A DNA stretch of 64,000 nucleotides from SOIA01 sp964348015 (GTDB lineage Bacteria > Acidobacteriota > Aminicenantia > Aminicenantales > Aminicenantaceae). Shown piece by piece: positions 24,209 through 33,358 of the stretch. The stretch is from assembly GCA_964348015.1 (NCBI GenBank), contig CAYGBC010000045.1:26733-90732 (forward strand), written 5' to 3'. Position 1 is the stretch's first letter; the number at the start of each line of letters is the position of its first letter. The position numbers and the translations under genes are program-made. Below the pieces are notes generated by a model. The model saw only the letters and a program-made list of their open reading frames with translations. It searched no databases and was not told the origin of the DNA.

Positions 24209-26026
24209 ATGAAGAAAAAGAAGATCTTGATCGTCGAGGACGAACGAATCGTCGCCGAAGACATAAAGATGAAACTCGAGATGACCGGTTACTCTGTTGC
24301 GGACATAGTCAGTTCTGGAAAGGAAGCCATCAAAAAAACAGAAAAGCTTGAACCGGATCTCGTCCTGATGGACATCGTCCTGGAAGGGAAAATGGATGGG
24401 ATCGAAGCGGCCGGAGTCATACTTTCCCGGTTCAATATTCCCGTCGTTTATCTCACCGCGTATTCCGACAAAAAGACTTTGGCAAGGGCCAAAGCCACGG
24501 AACCATTCGGGTTTATCATCAAACCTTTCGAAGCCCCGGAAATATACACAGCCATCGAGATGGCCCTTTACCGGCATACGCTCAGAAACATGCTCAAAGA
24601 GAGTGAAGAAAGATACAGGGCTCTGTTTGAACGTTCTCTCTCCTATGTCTATGTGCATAATTTTAAAGGACAATTTATCGATGCGAATCCAGCCGCTCTC
24701 AAAGCGCTGGGTTACACACGAAAAGAGATGACCCCCCTCAATTTCGCTTCTTTACTCGACAAAGGCCAGTTGCCCAGAGCCTTCAAATCCCTTCAAGAAA
24801 TCATTCGCACCGGCCATCAGAAAAAACCAGATGAATACAAATTGAAAAGAAAAGACGGCCGCTTTATCTGGGTCGAGACCGAAGGTTCGCTCATCTATAA
24901 AGACGGGAAACCTTTTGCTGTCCAGGGCATCGCACGAGATATCACGGCAAAAAAGATGGGAGAAAAAGCCCTGAGAGAATCCGAGGAAAAATTCAGGACT
25001 CTCGCGGAGAAGTCTCCGAACATGATATTCATCCACAGGGAGGGCAGAATCGTCTATGCCAACAAACGCTGCGAAGAAATGATGGGATACGCAAGGAAGG
25101 AATTCTACTCCCCTGATTTTGAATTTTTCCGCTTGATTGCGCCAGAATATCTTGAAAAGATAAAATCGTTTTACAGCAAGCATAAGAAAGGAAAAGATGT
25201 CAGGCCCTATGAATATGCTCTCATCACCAAAGACGGGGAACGGATCGAAGCCATCCTCACATCACGGTTGATAAATTACGAAGGGGAAAAAGCGATACTC
25301 GGCATCATCACCGATATCACTGAGCTCAAGCGCGCCGAGGAAGTCATCAGAGAATCCCGCGAGCAACTGCGGAAACTGGCCACCCATATACAATCTGTTC
25401 GAGAGGAAGAGAGGACGGCCGTCGCCCGGGAAATCCACGATGAACTCGGTCAGGCGCTGACCGCCATAAAAATGGACTTATCCTGGCTGGATAAAAAAAT
25501 ACCCAAAGAATACCGCCCTCTCTTTAAGAAGACGAAAGAAATGTCTGAATTGGTCGACTCCACGATTCAAACAGTGCAGCGAATCTCTGCGGAATTGAGG
25601 CCCGGTTTGCTGGATGACATCGGCCTTCTGGCCGCCGTAGAGTGGCAGGCGGAAGATTTCCAAAAAAGAACCGGAATCTCCTGCGACCTGTCCGTAAGCT
25701 CTCAGGATATCACCCTGGATCAGGACCGCTCCACGGCCTTATTCCGCATTTTCCAGGAGACGCTCACGAATATCAGCAGACATGCTTACGCGTCACGGGT
25801 GAGAGTGAACCTAACCATGAAGGACAATACCTTAGAACTCAAAGTCAAAGACAACGGCAGAGGAATCATCGAAGAAAAGATCTCGAACCCAAAATCTCTG
25901 GGGCTGATGGGAATTCAGGAACGCGTTCACTCTCTGGATGGAAAGATCAATATCAGAGGAATCCCGAATAAGGGAACAACGGTGACCGTGTCCATCCCTC
26001 TTCACGGGCAAGGAGACAGCCGGTGA
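24209..26026 (+). CDS. Hybrid-type sensor histidine kinase, REC-PAS-PAS-HisKA_3-HATPase
   Basis: 605-aa cytoplasmic kinase without membrane helices. An N-terminal receiver (residues 4-120) has the phospho-acceptor Asp in LVLMDIVL and a KPF loop. Two PAS domains follow (about 135-252 and 257-378), each ending in the DIT-x-K linker. The dimerisation segment REIHDELGQ (about 410-418) is of the HisKA_3/NarX type, and the ATPase domain has FQETLTNISRHA (N box, about 515-526) and DNGRGI. The receiver at the N-terminus implies that another kinase or a regulator feeds signal into it. The cognate regulator starts in the overlapping next gene. Confidence 0.92.
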   Translation: MKKKKILIVEDERIVAEDIKMKLEMTGYSVADIVSSGKEAIKKTEKLEPDLVLMDIVLEGKMDGIEAAGVILSRFNIPVVYLTAYSDKKTLARAKATEPFGFIIKPFEAPEIYTAIEMALYRHTLRNMLKESEERYRALFERSLSYVYVHNFKGQFIDANPAALKALGYTRKEMTPLNFASLLDKGQLPRAFKSLQEIIRTGHQKKPDEYKLKRKDGRFIWVETEGSLIYKDGKPFAVQGIARDITAKKMGEKALRESEEKFRTLAEKSPNMIFIHREGRIVYANKRCEEMMGYARKEFYSPDFEFFRLIAPEYLEKIKSFYSKHKKGKDVRPYEYALITKDGERIEAILTSRLINYEGEKAILGIITDITELKRAEEVIRESREQLRKLATHIQSVREEERTAVAREIHDELGQALTAIKMDLSWLDKKIPKEYRPLFKKTKEMSELVDSTIQTVQRISAELRPGLLDDIGLLAAVEWQAEDFQKRTGISCDLSVSSQDITLDQDRSTALFRIFQETLTNISRHAYASRVRVNLTMKDNTLELKVKDNGRGIIEEKISNPKSLGLMGIQERVHSLDGKINIRGIPNKGTTVTVSIPLHGQGDSR

Positions 26027-26655
26027 TCAAAATACTCATCGCGGACGACCATCCGATCGTCAGGAAAGGCTTAAAGGAAATCATCGAAGAGACTCCGGGC
26101 ATGAAAGTGGTCGACGAGGCCTCCAACGGTCAGGAAGTATTAGAAAAAGTTTTCCAGAAAGATATAAATGTTGTTCTGCTGGATATCTCCATGCCCGGAA
26201 GAAGCGGGCTGGATATCCTCAGAGACTTAAAAAGGTTAAAACCGAAGCTCGTGGTTCTCGTCTTGAGCATACATCCTGAAGAACAATACGCTGTGCAGGC
26301 GCTTAAAGTCGGGGCGTCTGGATACTTGACCAAAAAAAGTGCTGCTGAAGAACTGCTCACGGCCCTGCGGAAAGTCTCCAGCGGAGGGAAATATATCTCG
26401 TCCTCCCTGGCAGAGAAACTGGCCTATGCTCTGGAGAAGGATGTTGAGAAACCACTTCATGAGACTCTCTCTGTCCGCGAATACGAGGTGATGCGCTTGA
26501 TCGCTTCGGGGAAAACCGTGACAGAAATTGCCAAGGAACTGTTTCTGAGTCCTAAGACGATCAGCACCTATCGCGCCCGGATCCTGGAAAAAATGCGCAT
26601 GAAGAACAACTCGCAATTGGTGCGGTATGCGATAAAAAATCGGCTCGTCGAATAA
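26023..26655 (+). CDS. NarL/FixJ-type response regulator
   Basis: 210-aa DNA-binding regulator. The receiver has DDHPIVRKGL at residues 7-16 and the Asp in VVLLDISMPG near 52-61; the C-terminal LuxR helix-turn-helix is LSVREYEVMRLIASGKTV (about 148-165) and LSPKTISTYRARILEKM. The GTG start overlaps the kinase stop by four bases, so this is its partner: HisKA_3 kinases normally pair with NarL regulators. A tandem terminator follows the stop. Confidence 0.94.
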   Translation: MIKILIADDHPIVRKGLKEIIEETPGMKVVDEASNGQEVLEKVFQKDINVVLLDISMPGRSGLDILRDLKRLKPKLVVLVLSIHPEEQYAVQALKVGASGYLTKKSAAEELLTALRKVSSGGKYISSSLAEKLAYALEKDVEKPLHETLSVREYEVMRLIASGKTVTEIAKELFLSPKTISTYRARILEKMRMKNNSQLVRYAIKNRLVE

Positions 26656-26665
26656 AGGTGTAAAA

Positions 26666-26710
26666 GGGGACAGTCCCCATTTTTTTACAAAGGGGCAGCC
26701 CCCATTTTTT
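26666..26710 (+). terminator. Tandem intrinsic terminators
   Basis: Two hairpins follow the regulator gene: GGGGA/TCCCC with a CAG loop (26666-26670 and 26674-26678) with a run of seven T ending at 26686, and GGGG/CCCC with a CAG loop (26692-26695 and 26699-26702) followed by T6. Both belong to the GGGGACnGTCCCC family. Confidence 0.75.
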
Positions 26711-27051
26711 CTATGGCTTTGTCAGACAAAATCTGACATAAAAATCAGCTAATTCCCTATACCATCCCTTGCTCTTTTTTTATAGCCTTATTCATCCGGA
26801 TCATTCATGAGTCGAGGTGGCTGGAAACGCAAAGAACACGGCTTGCCGCTTTAATTCTTCACCGCGAGTGATCTGCAGCTCCTCGAATAAAAGGAAAGAG
26901 AACAAAAGCTTGATTACTGATACCAAGAAAAAAGAGCACAGGCTTTCTTCACCTTTTGCAGGTCCCTTTTTCTTTCTCAAGGCATTCCTCATCGTCGCGG
27001 GAAAAGGGGCCTATTCCCTTTTTTCTTGAAAACGTTATAACGGAACTCTTC
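26711..27051. other. Intergenic region with a small hairpin
   Basis: No gene is supported here. A perfect 7-base stem (TGTCAGA 26720-26726 and TCTGACA 26732-26738) may be an operator or a small structured element. The rest is AT-rich leader of the downstream receiver gene. Confidence 0.4.
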
Positions 27052-27453
27052 ATGAAAGTCCTTGTGGTGGATGACTCGGCACTCCTGCGGAAAAGGCTGA
27101 TATCCATGATTTCCGAGCTCCCCGGAGTCACAGCGATCGGTCAGGCCCAAGGTGCGCCCGAGGCTCTGAATTCTATTCAAGAATTCAATCCAGATGTGGT
27201 GATACTGGATATCCGGTTATCCGATGGCAACGGGATTGAAGTCCTCAAGAAAACGAAGAAAGATAGTTCTGCTTCCGTAACAATCATGTTCACCAACTAT
27301 CCCTTCCCGCAGTACCGCAAAAAATGCCAGGAAGCCGGGGCGGATTTCTTCTTCGATAAATCCACCGAATTTCATAAAATCGCGGATGTGCTCAAACACA
27401 TCCCAGAATCCCAGGACAATGCGGCTGAAAACTTGAAAATCAGAAAGAATTAA
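27052..27453 (+). CDS. Single-domain response regulator
   Basis: 133-aa receiver protein without an output domain. LVVDDSALLRKRL at 4-16 gives the acidic pocket, the phospho-acceptor Asp is in VVILDIRLSDG near 55-65, and the conserved Thr/Lys side has FTNY and FDKSTEF. The ATG at 27052 is chosen because it starts the receiver fold directly; an earlier in-frame start would add a Ser/Pro/Phe-rich stretch with no family match. It lies 76 bases before the eight-PAS kinase and probably receives phosphate from it. Confidence 0.85.
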   Translation: MKVLVVDDSALLRKRLISMISELPGVTAIGQAQGAPEALNSIQEFNPDVVILDIRLSDGNGIEVLKKTKKDSSASVTIMFTNYPFPQYRKKCQEAGADFFFDKSTEFHKIADVLKHIPESQDNAAENLKIRKN

Positions 27454-27529
27454 ACATGACATATCGGTCCCGAACACACATCCATTTCATCAATCGGGGC
27501 CCTCACTTCCTCAAAAAGGGGAGGTTAAA

Positions 27530-30500
27530 ATGAAAAACATTGAAAAAAGCAAAGAACAACTCCTCAGAGAGCTTACCGAGCTGCAGAAGCGGAATGAAGA
27601 ATTAGAAATCACGGAAATCGAACAGATGCAGAAAGAGCAGGTCCTGAGGGAGTCTGAAAAAAAATACAGCTTGCTTGTGGAATCCTCGACGGACATGCTG
27701 TTCACGGTCGATCTCAAGGGCAACTTTCTGTTCACCAATAAGGCATTCAAGAAATGCCTGGGATATTCCAAAGAGGAGATGAAAAGGATCAACGGGTTCG
27801 CACTGGTCCATCCCGAGGATATGGACAAAGTGAAACAGCAGTTTGCTCAGATCATAGCGGGCAATGCGGTCAATGATATCGAGTACAGATACAAGACCAA
27901 AGACGGCCCCTACATCCACATCCTCAATAACGCCGCACCCATTTCTGATTCTGAAGGAAACATCGTCGCCGCCCTCGGGATCGCCAGGGATATCAGCTAC
28001 AGAAAAAAAATAGAAGAAAAATTGCAGGTGGCGCATGACGAGCTCGAGCAACGAGTTGCCGACAGGACTGCGGAGCTTCTGGTCTCCAATGAAAAGCTGA
28101 ACGAGGAAATTAAAGAGCGCATACGGATGGAGGAAGCGCTTCGAGAGTCAGAAGCCAAACTCAAGATCATACTGGAGAACGTCCGAGACGTGATCTTTCA
28201 ACTTTCTCTTCAGGGCTTCATTCAGTATGTGAGCCCGAATGCCGAATCAATTTACGGGTATAAACTCGATCAGCTGATCGGAAGGCATTTTAAAAAAACA
28301 ACTCCGATGAGCGACATGCCCAAAGCCATAAAAGCACTGAATCAGGTTCTTTCAGGAAAAGAGATCGAGCATTTTGAGATCAATCAACTGAATCCCAAGG
28401 GAAAGATCATTCCCACGGAAATCAATGTCACACCAGTGAAGAAAGATGGAAAGATCATCGCGGTTCAAGGCGTCATGAGGGATATCACCGAGCGCAAGAA
28501 GGCGGAAGCCACTCTGCGCGAGAGTGAAAAAAAATACCGGGCTATTTTCGAGTCCTTCCATGACGTGTACTTCCAAGCGGACAAAGAGGGCCGGGTCGTC
28601 CAAATCAGCCCATCGGCCCGCGCACACGCGGGGTATGCCCCAGAAGACATCATCGGTCATCCGGTGACAGATTTTTATCTCGAGCCGGAAGACAGGGAGA
28701 CCTTTGTTCAAAAGTTGAAGGAAACAGGAGCCGTCAACGATTATGAACTCAAGCTCAAGGCGAAAAACGGAAGCGTGATAGAGACCTCGATAAGCGCGCA
28801 CATCGCTTACGGAGAAGACGGGGAACCGAACGGAGTCGAAGGAGTGCTCCGGGACATCACCGAACGCAAGCGCGCGGAGGAGGCACTCAAAGAAAGCGAA
28901 GAAAAACACCGGGACTTGATTGAGAACTTGAACGAAGTCATCTATTCTCTCGATAAGAACGGCAAGGTCACCTACGTCAGCCCCGCGGTCAAATCTCTTT
29001 TGGGCTACACTCCTGAGGAAATCGAAAGTCAAGCCATTGGCGGCATGGTCCACAAAGACGATTTGCCGGGGGCAAGAGAGGCTATTCAGAAAATCCTCTC
29101 GGGAAAGAACCAATCCCATGAGTATCGAATCATTGCAAAATCCGGAAAGGTCCGTTGGATCCTCACGTCAAGCCGGCCGATTCTCAAAGATAACCGCGTC
29201 ACCGGAATTCAGGGATCATTGATGGATATCACTGAGCGCAAAAAAACAGAAAAAGAGCTGATCGAGAGCGAAAAAAAATACAGAGATTTGATCGAAAAAT
29301 CAATCCAGGGGGTCGTCATTCTCCAGGAGGGCCGCATCGTTTTCGCCAACAGAGCCCTGGCCAAAATCATGGGATACACAGTGAAGGAACTTTTGGATTT
29401 TACACCTAAAAAAGTCAAGGAACTGGTGCATCCCGAAGACCAGGAGCTTGTATGGGGACGCTTGAAAGACCGCTTAGCTGGCAAGCCCCAACCTCCGCAC
29501 TACGAATACCGCAGTCTCCGGAAAGACGGCAATCTCGTGTGGCTGGAAATGTTCGCCAGCCGAATCATGTTCGACGGAAAACCGGCCATCCAGGGAGCTG
29601 TCATCGATATCAGCGAGCGTAAACACGCCGAGGAAGCGCTCCGGGAGAGCGAAGAGAAGTATAAGACTCTGGTGGAAACGTCTCCGGATTCGGTGGCGGC
29701 CACGGATATGGAAGGCCGGATCATTTTCGCTTCCCCCCAAACACTCAAAATGCTCGGATATAAGAGAACCCAGGAATTGGTCGGGAAAAGCGCCTTTGAC
29801 CTGATCGCTCCTGAAGACCATGAACGCGCCAGAAAAGACTCTCAAAAAGTTATAAAGGACGGATTCCTCAAAAACATTGAGTACAACATGTTGAAAAAAG
29901 ACGGAAAACGTTTAACCGGGGAATTCAGCAGCACTTTGATAAGAGATCTGGACGGGAACCCGAAAATGGTCATCGCCACGACAAGGGACATTTCAGAGCG
30001 AAAAAAAGCGGAGGAATCGCTCCGGGAGAATGAGGAACGCTTCAGAACAATGGTCGAGACTGCTCCGGGTATGCTGATGATTGCCGACTCAAAAGGTAAC
30101 AACATCTATGTCAGTCCCAACTGCGAAAAGCTCACTGGCTACACCCAGCAAGAGCTCCAAAATGAAACGAAATGGTGGGTCCATAAAGATGACACTCCCC
30201 AAGCGAAGAAAATATTCAAACAAACTTTTCAAAAGGGAACCGGAGGGAAGAATTACGAATATAAAGCCGTCAAGAAAAACGGAGATATCTGGTACGCTTC
30301 AAGCACCTGGGAGCCTCTGTGGGGTCAAAAAGGACAGTTCCTGGGCGTTGTCATGCAGACGATCGACATCACCGAACGCAAAAAAACAGAAGAGGAGCTG
30401 CATGCCCGGGAAGCTTATCTTGATCATCTGTTCGATAGCGCTCAAGAAGCCATCACTCTGGCTGACAGCCAGGGCCGAGTGCAGCGCGTCAATCATGAAT

Positions 30501-31402
30501 TCTCCCGATTATTCGGATACACACAAGAAGAAGTCGCCGATAAATTTCTGGATGACCTGATCGTCCCTCCGGACTTCAAGAAGACGGCCACATCGATCAC
30601 ACGGGACGTCGCGAAGGGGGGAAGAGCCGCTTTCGAGGCCATCCGCTGCCACAAGGACGGAACATTGATCGATGTATCGGTTCTTGCGTCTTCGATTATC
30701 ATAAATGACAAGCTCGTCGGGACCTACGGCATCTACCGAGATATTACCGAACGCAAGACAGCCGAAGATCAGATCAAAGCGTCGCTCAAAGAGAAGGAGA
30801 TTCTTCTTCAAGAAGTCCATCACCGGGTGAAGAACAACATGCAGATCATATCCAGTCTCCTCAACCTGCAATCCAGGCATATCACGGATGAGAAGTCTTT
30901 AAAGCTGTTCAAGAGCAGTCAAAGCCGAGTCAAATCCATGGCTCTCATCCATGAGAGGCTGTATCAATCCAAAGACTTCACGCGCGTGGATGTAGCCAAC
31001 TATATTCGGGGACTGACCAACCACCTGTTCACCACATACGGAATCAGCAAGGAGGCCATAGGCCTGAAAATCAACATCAAAAACATTATCCTGGGCATTA
31101 ACACCGCCATTCCCTGCGGTCTGATCATAAACGAGCTTGTTTCCAACTCTTTGAAGCATGCTTTCCCGAACGGGAAAAAGGGCGAAATTCAAATCTCGAT
31201 GCGCCCGTTGAACGGAAATGAAGTCGAACTGACTGTCCGCGACAATGGAGTCGGCATGCCCGAAGACGTGGATTTCAACAACACGAAATCTCTGGGCCTG
31301 TACCTGGTGAACATACTGGCAAAAGACCAGTTGAACGGCGAGGTCAAAATAGACAAAAAGGAAGGGACCGGGTATCACTTTCGGCTGAAGATAAAAAGAT
31401 GA
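27530..31402 (+). CDS. Sensor histidine kinase with eight PAS domains
   Basis: 1290-aa soluble kinase. After a coiled-coil start (residues 1-40) there are eight PAS/PAC units, each starting ESE-x-K-(Y/F) and ending in DI(T/S)ERK: roughly 45-160, 205-325, 328-450, 453-572, 576-697, 702-822, 827-950 and 955-1075. A second coiled coil (about 160-205) separates the first and second. The catalytic part is of the HisKA_2 class, with the phospho-His in LQEVHHRVKNNMQ, and a HATPase domain with NELVSNSLKHAF and DNGVGMP. No membrane helix or receiver is present, so the signal is cytosolic. A strong site GGGGAGG precedes the ATG. It is flanked by single-domain receivers on both sides. Confidence 0.92.
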   Translation: MKNIEKSKEQLLRELTELQKRNEELEITEIEQMQKEQVLRESEKKYSLLVESSTDMLFTVDLKGNFLFTNKAFKKCLGYSKEEMKRINGFALVHPEDMDKVKQQFAQIIAGNAVNDIEYRYKTKDGPYIHILNNAAPISDSEGNIVAALGIARDISYRKKIEEKLQVAHDELEQRVADRTAELLVSNEKLNEEIKERIRMEEALRESEAKLKIILENVRDVIFQLSLQGFIQYVSPNAESIYGYKLDQLIGRHFKKTTPMSDMPKAIKALNQVLSGKEIEHFEINQLNPKGKIIPTEINVTPVKKDGKIIAVQGVMRDITERKKAEATLRESEKKYRAIFESFHDVYFQADKEGRVVQISPSARAHAGYAPEDIIGHPVTDFYLEPEDRETFVQKLKETGAVNDYELKLKAKNGSVIETSISAHIAYGEDGEPNGVEGVLRDITERKRAEEALKESEEKHRDLIENLNEVIYSLDKNGKVTYVSPAVKSLLGYTPEEIESQAIGGMVHKDDLPGAREAIQKILSGKNQSHEYRIIAKSGKVRWILTSSRPILKDNRVTGIQGSLMDITERKKTEKELIESEKKYRDLIEKSIQGVVILQEGRIVFANRALAKIMGYTVKELLDFTPKKVKELVHPEDQELVWGRLKDRLAGKPQPPHYEYRSLRKDGNLVWLEMFASRIMFDGKPAIQGAVIDISERKHAEEALRESEEKYKTLVETSPDSVAATDMEGRIIFASPQTLKMLGYKRTQELVGKSAFDLIAPEDHERARKDSQKVIKDGFLKNIEYNMLKKDGKRLTGEFSSTLIRDLDGNPKMVIATTRDISERKKAEESLRENEERFRTMVETAPGMLMIADSKGNNIYVSPNCEKLTGYTQQELQNETKWWVHKDDTPQAKKIFKQTFQKGTGGKNYEYKAVKKNGDIWYASSTWEPLWGQKGQFLGVVMQTIDITERKKTEEELHAREAYLDHLFDSAQEAITLADSQGRVQRVNHEFSRLFGYTQEEVADKFLDDLIVPPDFKKTATSITRDVAKGGRAAFEAIRCHKDGTLIDVSVLASSIIINDKLVGTYGIYRDITERKTAEDQIKASLKEKEILLQEVHHRVKNNMQIISSLLNLQSRHITDEKSLKLFKSSQSRVKSMALIHERLYQSKDFTRVDVANYIRGLTNHLFTTYGISKEAIGLKINIKNIILGINTAIPCGLIINELVSNSLKHAFPNGKKGEIQISMRPLNGNEVELTVRDNGVGMPEDVDFNNTKSLGLYLVNILAKDQLNGEVKIDKKEGTGYHFRLKIKR

Positions 31403-31483
31403 CAAAGCACACAAACACTGTCGTTGAAGATCAAAGAATATTCCGCATCGTTCTTTCCCTTAAATGAGAGGAGGAACAGGAAA

Positions 31484-31861
31484 ATGAGAGAAAAGATACT
31501 CATCATCGATGACGAAAAAGACTTCACCTATTTTATCAAAGAAAACCTTCAGCTCATCAGCAACTACACCGTCCTCACCGCAAGAAGAGGAAGGAAAGGG
31601 ATAAGGACAGCCCTTAAAGAAAACCCGGACCTTATCCTTCTCGATATGATGATGCCCGGTCTCAATGGATATGAAGTCTTGAAAAGACTGAGGAAAAACG
31701 AAAAAACATATCATATTCCGGTCATTATGATGACAGAAAGCAGCTCTGATGTGTCATGGGACAAAGAATCTGGATTCTCGGCGGATGACACGATCGTGAA
31801 GCCGGTCGAAACCAAAATTTTAAGAGCCAAAATCCATAACATCCTCTCTCCGAGGACATAA
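31484..31861 (+). CDS. Single-domain response regulator
   Basis: 125-aa receiver. IIDDEKDFTYF near residues 7-17, the phospho-acceptor Asp in LILLDMMMPG near 51-60, a T in IMMTES and the Lys in IVKPVE complete the active site. The ATG at 31484 has a strong site GAGGAGG at the right distance; an earlier in-frame start would add an unrelated Phe/Asn-rich stretch. It follows the eight-PAS kinase by 81 bases and is likely one of its two targets. Confidence 0.88.
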   Translation: MREKILIIDDEKDFTYFIKENLQLISNYTVLTARRGRKGIRTALKENPDLILLDMMMPGLNGYEVLKRLRKNEKTYHIPVIMMTESSSDVSWDKESGFSADDTIVKPVETKILRAKIHNILSPRT

Positions 31862-32241
31862 AATTTGAGCGCTGCAGAGTCTCCAGTGAGCGTCTCACAT
31901 GAACATGAAGTCGTCAGGCGGGCGAAGAGAAATAAGCAGTTCCAATGCTTACCTCGACCACCATTCCTTTCAAATTCAATTCCCCGCCTGACGATATTCT
32001 CTTAAAAGCCACACATTCCCCGCGCATCTCCATTGATTTAGTCATTCCAGAATGTCAAAAACTTAAAACAAAAAAGCGCACAGTCCCCGAAGAAAAAGCA
32101 GCCTGCCCCCATTTTTCCCCTTTTTTCCTTTTTTGTTCGCCTTGATTTTTTTCCGGATTTAAGGAGAATTATTAACGAATTTCAAATATCGGCTGATTCA
32201 TAAAAAACAACAGGACGTAAAAAAAGGATGATTTGGCAGCC
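31862..32241. other. Intergenic region with long inverted repeat, possible structured RNA
   Basis: A perfect 11-bp inverted repeat CGTCAGGCGGG/CCCGCCTGACG spans 31912-31922 and 31984-31994. GAAATAAGCA follows the first arm by six bases, the same 10-base word as in the repeat copy at 33304. AAGAGAA (31925-31931) can pair with TTCTCTT (31998-32004), which would make a pseudoknot. Downstream (32079-32140) are decayed CAGTCCCC/GCCCCC words and T-rich tracts. No convincing gene. Confidence 0.45.
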
Positions 32242-33093
32242 ATGAAAAGAAAGCCGATTATTGCGGCCCTGCTGTCTTCCGTGACTCCCGGGCTCGGGCA
32301 GGTCTATAACGGCCAGATGATCAAGGGGATCATCCTCTTCTTCGCCACATTCCTGATCGTCATCCTGCTGTCCTTGACAGGTTTGCAGTTTCATTTCTAC
32401 GGATTAATGGCCCTCATCATGATCACGCTTCTCTTTTGGCTGTTCATAGTCGCAGAAGCCTGGGTCGCAGCGACGAAAATCAAAGAGATCAGGCTGAAAC
32501 CCTACAACAAGTGGCCTATCTACCTGCTGATTGTCCTGCTGGCTTTTGGGATTGACGTAATCTCGACTGATTTTCTCCTCCATGACATCCTGGGTATCAG
32601 AGGATACAGAATTCAGTCAGGATCGATGCAGCCGACTCTCCGGGAAGGAGACTACGTGATGGTCAACATCAAACACCGCGGGTCTCAAAAGATGCGGAGG
32701 GGAGACCTGGTCGTTTACAAATTTCCGGAAGACCCGTCCAAGGAGTTTCTCGGCCGCGTGATCGGACTGGAAGGGGAAAAACTCGAGATCCAAAACAAGT
32801 GGGTGTATGTGAATGACCGCCTTCTTCAGGAGGATTACAAAACTCATGAGGACAGCCGGGTCTTCACCAAGAAAGATTCTCCTGACTCCGATTTTATTAG
32901 AGATAATTATGGCCCGGTGATCATCCCCTGGGGATCGTGCTTTGTACTGGGAGACAACCGCGACCACAGCCATGACAGCCGGTACTGGGGTTTTCTCCCT
33001 CTCAAAAATGTTACAGGTCAAGCTTCCTATATCTATCTCTCTTTGGATATCGTGCGAATCGGGAGGAGCTTGAGACGGCCGCAAGGTCAGTGA
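32242..33093 (+). CDS. lepB: Signal peptidase I, with N-terminal TM2-like membrane domain and an altered catalytic Lys position
   Basis: Inner-membrane protease removing signal peptides (S26 family). The N-terminal part (residues 1-100) has three to four membrane helices and a TPGLGQVYNG motif typical of TM2/DUF5683-like domains. The peptidase part starts with box B SGSMQPTLREGD near 128-139, where Ser is the nucleophile; RGDLVVYKFP (box C) follows and then FLGRVIGLEGE. In E. coli Lep the general base Lys145 lies in the matching KR(A/V)xG box D; here that position is Gly. Box E GDNRDHSHDSRYWG is intact. The start at 32242 was chosen over a TTG nine bases upstream. Activity should therefore be questioned. 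Confidence 0.88.
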   Translation: MKRKPIIAALLSSVTPGLGQVYNGQMIKGIILFFATFLIVILLSLTGLQFHFYGLMALIMITLLFWLFIVAEAWVAATKIKEIRLKPYNKWPIYLLIVLLAFGIDVISTDFLLHDILGIRGYRIQSGSMQPTLREGDYVMVNIKHRGSQKMRRGDLVVYKFPEDPSKEFLGRVIGLEGEKLEIQNKWVYVNDRLLQEDYKTHEDSRVFTKKDSPDSDFIRDNYGPVIIPWGSCFVLGDNRDHSHDSRYWGFLPLKNVTGQASYIYLSLDIVRIGRSLRRPQGQ

Positions 33094-33108
33094 AAACTGC
33101 GAGAATTC

Positions 33109-33282
33109 ATGAAAAAGAAAAACAAGGCTCCATCTCCTGAAGAAAAATCTTTCTGGAAAAAATCACTCGCAAAACTGAAGAAATTTTTAAAAATTCTTTT
33201 TGCCTTGGGACTCGACAAGCATTTGGATTATGACCAAGAGGAGAAAAATTCCGAAAAATCGAAAGAGAAAAAAATGAGATGA
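33109..33282 (+). CDS. Small Lys-rich protein of unknown function
   Basis: 57-aa open frame beginning 15 bases after the lepB stop. It is very rich in Lys and Glu, with a short hydrophobic-amphipathic middle (FLKILFALGLDKH, about residues 26-38) flanked by charged ends. The site before the ATG is weak (GAGAA). I do not recognise a family. Close spacing to lepB and codon use consistent with the neighbours are the only support, so this could be non-coding. Confidence 0.45.
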   Translation: MKKKNKAPSPEEKSFWKKSLAKLKKFLKILFALGLDKHLDYDQEEKNSEKSKEKKMR

Positions 33283-33288
33283 GAGAAA

Positions 33289-33358
33289 GCTGGCTGTTCT
33301 AGGGAAATAAGCAAAAGGGGATTATTGGTAGGTATCCTGTCCAGCCAGCCAAACAGGA
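33289..33358 (+). repeat. Tandem pseudoknot-like repeat, copy 1
   Basis: GCTGGCTG (33289-33296) is complementary to CAGCCAGC (33342-33349), which itself lies in the loop of a second stem TCCTG (33335-33339)/CAGGA (33354-33358). The order first-strand, second-strand, first-complement, second-complement is that of an H-type pseudoknot. GCAAAAGGGG (33311-33320) lies between. See copy 2. Confidence 0.6.
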
